From Populus alba (lineage: Eukaryota; Streptophyta; Magnoliopsida; Malpighiales; Salicaceae), in assembly GCF_005239225.2 (NCBI RefSeq), contig NC_133301.1, positions 3,683,157 to 3,747,156 of the forward strand: DNA of 64,000 bases, written 5' to 3'. Both the position numbers and the translations under genes were made by a program. The notes beneath the pieces are model-generated. The model saw only the letters and a program-made list of their open reading frames with translations, had not been told where the DNA came from and did no database searches. Within the stretch, counting starts at the first letter, position 1; each line of letters starts with the position of its first letter. Shown piece after piece: positions 56,603 through 64,000 of the stretch.

Positions 56603-57439
56603 GTAATTCCGTCTCTATTTCTCTCTTCATTTTTATTTTTTTGAAAGTGTCTTGGATATGATTTTTGTGATTTCAATTCTTGAATCCTAGGGTTCTTTAA
56701 TTATGGTGATTTTGACTTTTTTTTTGGGAATTAAGTTGTTTTCCATGAATATTATGTTTTTGAAGTGGTGGCGGTGGCTAATCTTGTGATTTTGTTTAGT
56801 GGCTAATCTAGGGTTTTTTAGCTTCAATTTTTCTTCAGTTTTTAGGGTTTGAGTCTTTTGGTTCATGTTTGGGTAGTTTTTAGTAGTTAGGGTTTCTAAG
56901 GTTAGTGATGTGAATATAAATTGATCATCATCTATAGGCTCATGTGGTGGTGATGACAATTAGTTTTAGTAGTTTTGGTGCCTCTTTTTCACTTGATTGC
57001 TTAATCGACTTATCGTTGGGTTGGGTTGGGTTGTGCGGCGGTTGAGGAGAAAGGAGAAGGAAAAAAAAAGTAGAGAAAAGAAGGGTTTTGTTAAAATCAA
57101 TATAAACTTGATAGAAGGACTCAATTTCAAATGGTTAAAAGTATTAGGAAGGTGAGACTCGAAAATAAAATAAATAATAAAATAAAATAGAATGCCTTTC
57201 GACTTTTCTTTGTTACTCTTTTTTTTCGAGTGTTATTATTTGAAGTGTAAATAAAATTATTTTTGATCCAACGTTTAAGAAAATTTGATTTCTTCTTTAT
57301 GTTCTTGAGTTTAAACCTTAAATTCAATGTTTAAAGCTGAGTGTATATCATATATACAACGATCAATAAAAACAAATTCTGGATGTCATCCAGATTATAC
57401 AATTTATAACCCAAGAGACTGCTAAACAGAAAGTGGTGA
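56603..57439. other. former H2A intron and spacer
   Basis: T-rich intron-like sequence follows the H2A donor. A tandem GGGTT run (GTTGGGTTGGGTTGGGTTG) lies near 57015-57034. No exon was found. Confidence 0.45.
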
Positions 57440-59400
57440 TGTAAACATTTGATGCTGTCAAACTTTGCAACAGGATTGGCATGAAAGCTCCATGAAATCC
57501 ATATGGGACGCAGCATGGCAACGTGATTTTGGCAACTGGCTCACTGGTAAACTTTTTGGTGTCAATTATATAAGCCTATGAAGGTAGACAAATACTTTAG
57601 ATATAAGAGTCGTATAATTATTATGTACCAAAGTGCAAAATTGATCTTCTTTAGACATGCTTGTATCTTCGTTGTGGACAAAAGTGATTATCCATCCATC
57701 TTCTTCATGACTTCCTTGTTTGGGAACTAAGGCAGCTCCAGTGCAGAAAGTATTCTGTTCGGATTATGGTATTCCACCTTTATCAGCTCTTCAGATTGGC
57801 CACCTTGCTGATTCACAGAACCAAAAAAGTGTCAGCATAAATTTAGATGTGTTAGGAAAGAAGGTTAATAACACATAAGAGCTTAATTAACTACCGAACT
57901 GATTTTATTTGTTTCTGGCTCTTCAAAATACAGTTTTGCTAGACCTCCATGTTTAGGCATACCTGAAATGTCAAGTAAAGTAAATTAATGATCAGGGTTA
58001 TAGTAAACTTCTATAGAAAGAAAAGTTTTAGAGTTATAATCACCGGAGTCAGAGCTAGCATTTGAATCAGTAGCTTGGGTATAGCCATATTTATTTTTTA
58101 ACACCAGTAAAATCTCCGTGGATCATTGGAAAATCCGTAGAGAATTCAGTTCCTGTCAGGAATCTTTCCTTTTACGTAAGAAATCTATGAGTTTACCTCA
58201 TCAGTGCCTTCATCAAAAACAATGAAGAAGGTGAAGTGCGCAATTTGATTCCACCTGAAACCACTTGATTGAGTCTGCGTTGCCATAGCAAGGCATGATT
58301 CCAAATTCTTGCATATTCTGCTATGTATATTTTATCAACCTGCATTTTGTTCACGTCATGGTCCATGACAGACATAATTACCAGTTCATTGGTCAAGTCA
58401 TGTACAATACACATAAAGTACAGCAAGATATTTGAGTACTTACGGGCCACCCTTAAGGAGTCTGTGCATGTCTAGAATGAGTAGAAAATCCATCACCACA
58501 TTGTGCCCGGAAACACAATTCATCTTGATCATTACAGCTTTCAATTTGAATTATAATGCCCATGTAGTGTTTTAGACTAATATTGAATAGATTTACCTCC
58601 CCGTAACTCCCATGTCATGAGAAAGTTGAATTTGAGATCAACTTTATGAACTAATCTTTTTCCATCTGCTGAAAGTTAACTAGTTTGAAGTACGAGGCAA
58701 GGAAAGTTTATAAAACATCTCATTGTGCAAAATTTATTTGCAGTACTGTTCTAATTGAAATGATACACATACCATACCTGAAACTACTCCTAGTTCCAAG
58801 AAAGGTTTTGTGGCATCCACCCCGATTATAACCAGCTCCCCTGTATCCGGGGCCCTTTGCAACATGGAAGAAAATGGGCTGATTTATGAAAAGAAAAGTG
58901 GTATCATGATAATAATTACAATACCATATCTGAATTGGTATTGCGGGTTGGGTTAGTTAAAGCGGTTAGCTGTGGGTTGGGTTAGTTAACCTGATTATTT
59001 TAAGCTTTGATTTTAAAAAAAAAATGTTGATTTGCTGAGGCATGTGATTTTCAGCAATCCCTGAATGTTCAAAAACGTTGGTGTTGCTAATGTACTTGTT
59101 AACTTCGCCAAATCGTAGCTGCATATCGAGTTAAAGAACCAAGACATCTGCTAATAATTAGTCATAACAACAAGGCCTCCAAGCATTCATTCTACTCTTA
59201 TTTTAATTTGCACCAAATTAAATATTTAGAGTAAAATATTTAGATAGATATGCCCACCAAATTCAGCTAGTATGCTGGTAATATTGGTTGGGAACTGCCT
59301 TCCATTGCAGCAAGAAAAGATGGTTTGTTTCTTCTTCGTTTTTCTATCTTGAATGTTTCGGTTTCAACGTATTTGTTGTTGTCCAGCTTCCATCACTAGC
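57440..59400 (-). pseudogene. carotenoid cleavage dioxygenase pseudogene 2
   Basis: On the minus strand, CCD sequence runs in order from 59400 down. Blocks are NKYVETETFKIEK and KPSFLAAMEGSSQPILPAY (stop right after), RFGEVNKYISNTNVFEHSG with IAENHMP (a few codons lost), and PDTGELVIIGVDATKPFLEL. Then come DGKRLVHKVDLKFN with a shift into LSHDMGVTGR, a shifted EEYARI/GIMP/YGNADSIKWF block, RFLTGTEFSTDFPMI, GMPKHGGLAKLYFEEPETNK, FCTGAALVPKQGSHEEDGWI and FTSEPVAKITLP with VPYGFHGAFMP. An extra A near 58100 breaks the VKNKYGY part. The N-terminal third is missing. With these stops and shifts it cannot make an enzyme. Confidence 0.85.
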
Positions 59401-59598
59401 TTTATATTTGCTTGCAACTTAGTCCTTGTACTAGTTAGGTAACATTTGATATGCCGCAAGTTATTTTTTTTTTTTTCTCAAAAAAATATCAAAAAAATCT
59501 AAAATCTAAAAATATTAGATTTATCTTCAAAGGGATATCCAAGAGCTTGGAGCTTGGCATTGCTGCCAGACCCAATGTTGTTGGGTATGGAGTTACAT

Positions 59599-59649
59599 CC
59601 GGACCCAATGCTGTTGGGTCCGGCCCTGCAAGCAAACCCAAGCTTGGGT
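59599..59649. repeat. hairpin-rich repeat (10-bp stem plus 14-bp palindrome)
   Basis: CCGGACCCAA and TTGGGTCCGG flank a 5-base loop at 59599-59623, a perfect stem. ACCCAAGCTTGGGT at 59636-59649 is a perfect palindrome. A weaker copy (GACCCAATGTTGTTGGGT) lies just upstream at about 59569-59586. No gene is linked to it. Confidence 0.85.
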
Positions 59650-60819
59650 CTAAATGCCTGCTCCTAGTGTCTTTGGCCAGGTAAGATTACAAGATTCAAG
59701 GGACTTGGATCCACTCTTCTATCACTTCTAAACAACTTAGGTCAAATATTTCTTTCTAGTTCTAAATTCATTGGATCTAGAAGGGATACTACATCCAAAT
59801 TAATAATAATAATTGATTTTAGTTATAGTTAATTAGTTTTTCATTTCTAATAAAATCTTACCGTCTCACCAATTAAGAACACATTTGGCAAGAATAATTT
59901 TGGAAATTTGAGCTAATATTCATTGACAACTTGGTTAAACTATTATGATTTTTAATATTCCAACTACTAAAAAATTTAAATTGTTTTAGTTCAAGAATTG
60001 AAGAGTCCCAAAAAAAAATGGGGAAAATTTGTTAGTGAAAAGGGGAAATTTGGTGAAAAATTATATTAATGTAAATGCTATTTCGATTTTTATCAATGGC
60101 ATCAACCAAACAAGAAGCAGATGGGATTCCTCCCAAGACTTTGAGTTAATGCTGACCATTTATTTGCTTACTTCTACTTTAATACTTTAGAGATTAATGA
60201 AATTACAACTCTCAATAATTGGACCTTTACAAGTATGCCAAAGGGCGGCAGCTGATTCATAACTAGCTTAGCAGTTTAAGTGCTTAAAACAAAAAATTTC
60301 TGTCCATATTATCAACAGATGAATTTGAGTTATAAATGTTGTAATTGAAATTTAATTTAAAAGGAATTTAGTTTTAATACACAAAAAATTATCAAAAACA
60401 ACAACGACAACACGTGCTTAAAGAATAGACCATTTATATAGTCAAGTTATTTTCGCATGCTATAAAAATGTCTTGTCTCATACATAAACAATTAAAACTT
60501 TGAAATTTTTTGTCGAAGGTCAGTGTCGTTCATTAAACCTGAAAAGATGGGGTGGGGTCACCTCCTTAGAAGAAAAAAATATATATATATTAATATTGAT
60601 CTGGTATTTATAATAGCTTTTTGCGTTTATAATTTGCAAAAAGTAATTTGTTTTTTAAAAAGCTAGAAATTATAGCTTTTTATAATCAAAATTAAGAGAG
60701 TTTTTAGGACGTAGCATCCATGAAAATCATGATATGTATTAATTAATTAAATATCATTATCATAAATTTAATAAATACAATTAAAAATATAAATGAAATT
60801 TTTTTCTTGATAGATTTGC
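59650..60819. other. AT-rich spacer, no gene seen
   Basis: No coding sequence or element end was recognised apart from short TA and poly(A) runs. Confidence 0.5.
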
Positions 60820-61110
60820 AATAAATTTTACCGACAGACTTTTTCATCATTATATCCGTCGGTATATATCAAGAAAATTACAGTAAAAAAAGTATTGATG
60901 ACGTGTAACTTTTTATTAACGGATTTACCGATAAAATTAACCTGACAGTAAAGTTCATCTGTAAATATACTGATGGAAAATAATCCCTTCGGGTATATAT
61001 ACCGAAAAAATTACAGATGGTATTATAATTAGATTTTAAAAAAAAAAATCATACGTTGACATGACACTTTTACTTATAGAATGACCGATGGAATAATTTC
61101 ATCAGTAAAT
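60820..61110. mobile_element. CACTA-like element fragment (subterminal repeats)
   Basis: Multiple direct and inverted copies of an ACCGACGG-like motif occur within 290 bases: TTTTACCGACAGAC, ATATCCGTCGGTATAT, ATTTACCGATAAA, TATACCGAAAAAATTACAG and GACCGATGGAATAA. Plant CACTA elements carry such ATTACCGACGGA arrays near their ends, which bind the transposase. No CACTA terminus or transposase was found, so this is probably a non-autonomous or decayed end. Confidence 0.6.
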
Positions 61111-62439
61111 CAATTAATAATATTTAATTTTATGACCTAGTGATCAACTCTCCTCTCCCTTCCCTCATTTCTTTTTTTTTTTCTTATGTATTTTTTATGC
61201 AACAAATAGTCACTCCCCCTCAATATCAACACAATTCAATCTCTTACAACAAATATGGTCATCACAGCACTTTGTTTATCAGCATCCATACTCAGATTCA
61301 AATGTGAATTCTTTATCTTAAATAAGCAAATATACTCTTTTTTATTTGAAAATAATTTTTTTTAAATGTTAAATTTTTATTTTGTATATTTTTTATAAGT
61401 ATATTTATTTTGTCTAAGAGTTCACTGTTTTATAGTTTTTTTTCTTAAATATAATTTTTGATGTATCGGATTTTATCAATTATATACATGTTATGGTTTG
61501 TTTTAAATTATTTATAAAATATATTTTTTTTGTAAATTAATGAAATTTATGTCGAATTTTTTACTTTGATGTTTTGTAATGAAATAACAATAGCTTATTT
61601 AACGGGTTCGTTTTATATTTTATTAATTTTACTTGTTGAGTTTATATTTTTTGGTAAATGTGTGTAGAAATTTGAATTTATATAGACATATAATTGATAA
61701 TGAATTAAAAAAAAACTAATTAAAATAGATTTAATTAATTGAGCTTAACCAATATTTTTTGTAAATTTATTTAGTTAACGTGGTTAATTAATACATGTTG
61801 TCATCATTATTTAAATAGATTGAATATATAAGTAATGATATGATCGTTCATAAATGTATCGAGATTCACTCTACAGATTGTGAATGATGAATTATTGTAC
61901 ATCAGAATTCGGGATTTTATTAATTACGGCATAATCTAGTCTAGAAAAATTAGTGGAGGCGGTAATTAAATATTCATATAAGAGATGTAAGAATAGAAAA
62001 TTTATCGATACACGCATTGATTATTAATGCTATTTTTTTTATTGTGGTACATGTTTTATAATGAAAATCAGAATGTAAAAAATTTCAAGGAAACTGTAAT
62101 TAATGCTTTTTTTGGACTATTTATTCTTTTAACTAATAAAATCATTGAGAGAATAAAAAGTGGTCGATAATAATAGCATTTAGATAAAGTTTATATTTTT
62201 TTTTTTGTTATTTCAATAATAATAATAATATAAGTAGACTAGTAGTGGTAATAATAATAAATGGAATCCACCTAACCCAACCCAACCCATTTTCACTAAG
62301 ACACACGCAACGCACATTTCTGGTTTCAAAGTTGAATCATAACTATACATGTTATTTTTTATCTAATATATTGCGTCCAAGATCCGGTCAATTCGGCTAA
62401 TTTCTCCACAAAATTACTGTGGGCTTTCCATGAAATATT
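61111..62439. other. AT-rich spacer between CCD pseudogenes 2 and 3
   Basis: No gene seen. A CTAACCCAACCCAACCCA run at about 62273-62290 mirrors GGGTTGGGTT runs near 57015, 58948 and 58973, which suggests shared flanking sequence of the CCD copies or a common simple repeat. Confidence 0.45.
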
Positions 62440-64000
62440 GTCCAATTACTTTGTTATGCGATGGAATTGGCATAAAAGCTCCATGAAATCCATATGGGAC
62501 TCGACATGGCAATGTAATTTTGGCAACTGGGCTCACTTGTGAAATTCTTCGTGTCCTTATATAAACCTGAAAAAAAAAATTAAACAACAGGATTTAATGA
62601 TTGGGAAACAAAAATTATTAGAATTGCGAGTGCTTCACATCTATAAAATCAACTTACTTTGGAGGTATCGGTGTCTTCATCATGAACGAAAGTGATGATC
62701 CAGCCATCATCTTCCTCAAGCCCACCTTCTTTCCGGGACAAAGGCAGCTCCAGTGCAGAAGGTGTTTCCCTCGAATTCATGGTATTCCACCTTTATATGC
62801 CCTTCAGATTCCTCCCATTCCTAGATCAGAGAACGATAATTTAGATCAGCAGGAATTCATTTGTGAAAATAAAGAAATAATAACGCGATAAATCTGACTA
62901 TTCAGCAGTTTAATTACCTTATTGGCAGTCTCTTCATAAAGTACAACTTTGGCTAGACCTCCAAATTTTGGCATGCCTAGAACAACCAGATTGAAAGATT
63001 AATATGAAATGGTAAAGCAAGGTTATTGTTAAATCTTATATGCTGAGAATCGATGAATTCGGATGTAGAACTGACCTGAAGAAGCACTTGCCAAGCCATG
63101 GACAGTTTGGGCGTAGCCAAAATTTGTTCTTTACACCATTAAAATTTGGATTGATCATTGGAAACTCGATAGATAATTGAGTTCCAGTTAGGTTTCTCTC
63201 TCTTTAACCTCTCCGGTTTCCATGTTTTAGTCTCCATTCATAAGATCGGCAGAACAACAGTTCATCGTTTTGAAATGTTTAGGATCTTGCTCAACAGGTC
63301 CTTTGCTCCTAAGTCTTCCGGAGACCCACTCAAACTTGTCCAAATCCACATCGCAAGATTTCTGATATGATTGATTTCGAGGGACCTGCAATCCCCCTCA
63401 CTACAACCTGCCCCAGCAAAAAAAAAAAAAAAAAAAACAAACAAGAAGAAGAAGATTAGATACATTGCATGCAATGAATTGACCAATAAAAAAGGTGATG
63501 TTTTCATTACTAACCTCATCTCCTTCCTCGAAACAATTAAGAATGTGAAATGTGCAATTCGGTTCCACCTCGAACCAACGGATTGAGTCGGCATTGCCAT
63601 AGCGGGGCATAATCCCGATTCTTGCATATTCTTCTTTTTCAAACTTTATCAACCTGTTAAGTGGCAGAAACCAAATTACTTCTCGTTGCCGCAACAACAC
63701 TTTGATCAGAACTAAATGATTGACACTTGAGAGTTATGGTTAGTGTAATGGCACTCACGGCCTTCCTTGATGAGTCTCTGTAATATCTAATTGTTAGTGG
63801 AAAATCCATGATCACATTATACCTACAAAATAAATGAAGAAAGGAGATTAGATTTTGTTGTCATAGTTTTATATTTTTTTTCCAAGTTAATTTCCGGTGA
63901 TGGCAAAGATCAGTAACCTCTCTGTTACCCCCATGTCATGACTAAGGGTGCATCTGTTGAACTTGAGATCAGCCTTATGTACGAGTCTCTTTCCATCAGC
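62440..64000 (-). pseudogene. carotenoid cleavage dioxygenase pseudogene 3 (continues past window end)
   Basis: Minus-strand blocks from the right edge are DGKRLVHKADLKFNRC with SHDMGVTER (exon end 63918), YNVIMDFPLTI (63759-63822; then shifted), and EKEEYARIGIMPRYGNADSI with VEPNCTFHILNCFEEGDEV (63515-63653). Next come GCRSLE and following shifted text, LTGTQLSIEFPMINPNFNGV, MPKFGGLAKVVLYEETANK, EGHIKVEYHEFEGNTFCTGA with FVP (shift, then GWIITFVHDEDTDTSK), and SPVAKITLPCRVPYGFHGAF. Single-base shifts are seen near 62740 (extra G), 63125 (extra T) and 63785. It is better preserved than copy 2 but still broken, and its 5' half lies outside the window. Confidence 0.85.

Noticed and set aside
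57010..62295. GGGTT/AACCC runs as possible interstitial telomere repeats
   Set aside because: The plant telomere unit is TTTAGGG; the runs here read TGGGT and are only three to four units long.
1..64000. CRISPR array, operon or prokaryotic defence system
   Set aside because: Repeats have no regular 25-40-bp spacing, genes are split by introns, and all protein families seen are plant or plant-retroelement.

Overview
This is plant nuclear DNA, very probably from a woody eudicot, and the repeat types look like poplar or willow. That assignment rests on remembered repeat families, not on a search. The evidence for a plant is split genes with GT-AG introns, plant-only gene families (VAN3-binding/FORKED-like, plastid glyoxalase I, ankyrin-PGG, carotenoid cleavage dioxygenase), Ty1/copia elements primed by initiator tRNA-Met, an L1-type LINE with a C-terminal RNase H, and AT-rich intergenic DNA. 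There is no sign of a bacterial system, CRISPR array or operon.

Layout. 1-4.3 kb is intergenic, with dispersed repeats and a hAT-type MITE bounded by an 8-bp target duplication. 4.3-6.9 kb (+) is an intact eight-exon VAN3-binding-like gene. 7.1-10.1 kb (-) is an intact nine-exon plastid-type lactoylglutathione lyase, whose promoter and first-exon start are copied at 11.4-12.0 kb. 12.5-17 kb holds a TRIM-like element, a Helitron relic and AT-rich repeats. 17.3-24.5 kb (+) is an ankyrin-PGG membrane protein gene split in its last exon by a young copia element (20260-24342, target duplication GGTTT). That element has a long Gag-protease-integrase frame but no reverse transcriptase.

25-28.4 kb holds a copia relic and the first three exons of a carotenoid cleavage dioxygenase (CCD) pseudogene. 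29.1-36.6 kb is a full-length LINE with an 18-bp target duplication; its coding frames carry several single-base shifts. 38.0-38.9 kb is an 892-bp non-autonomous hAT element. 41.5-55.3 kb is an old copia element split by a 9.2-kb insert (43.9-53.1 kb) that contains two inverted arms of about 3.4-3.7 kb and so forms a giant imperfect palindrome. 56.5 kb holds a histone H2A first-exon pseudogene. 57.4-59.4 kb and 62.4-64.0 kb hold two more CCD pseudogenes on the minus strand.

Only two genes look fully intact, VAN3-binding-like and glyoxalase I. From 12 kb on, the window is a record of nested insertions and gene decay. The points most worth checking are the ankyrin gene disrupted by a copia element lacking reverse transcriptase, the LINE whose 5' region carries an ankyrin-exon fragment, and the giant inverted repeat nested in an older element. 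Splice sites were placed by eye from conserved GT/AG dinucleotides, reading-frame continuity and remembered family sequence; nothing was aligned by software.
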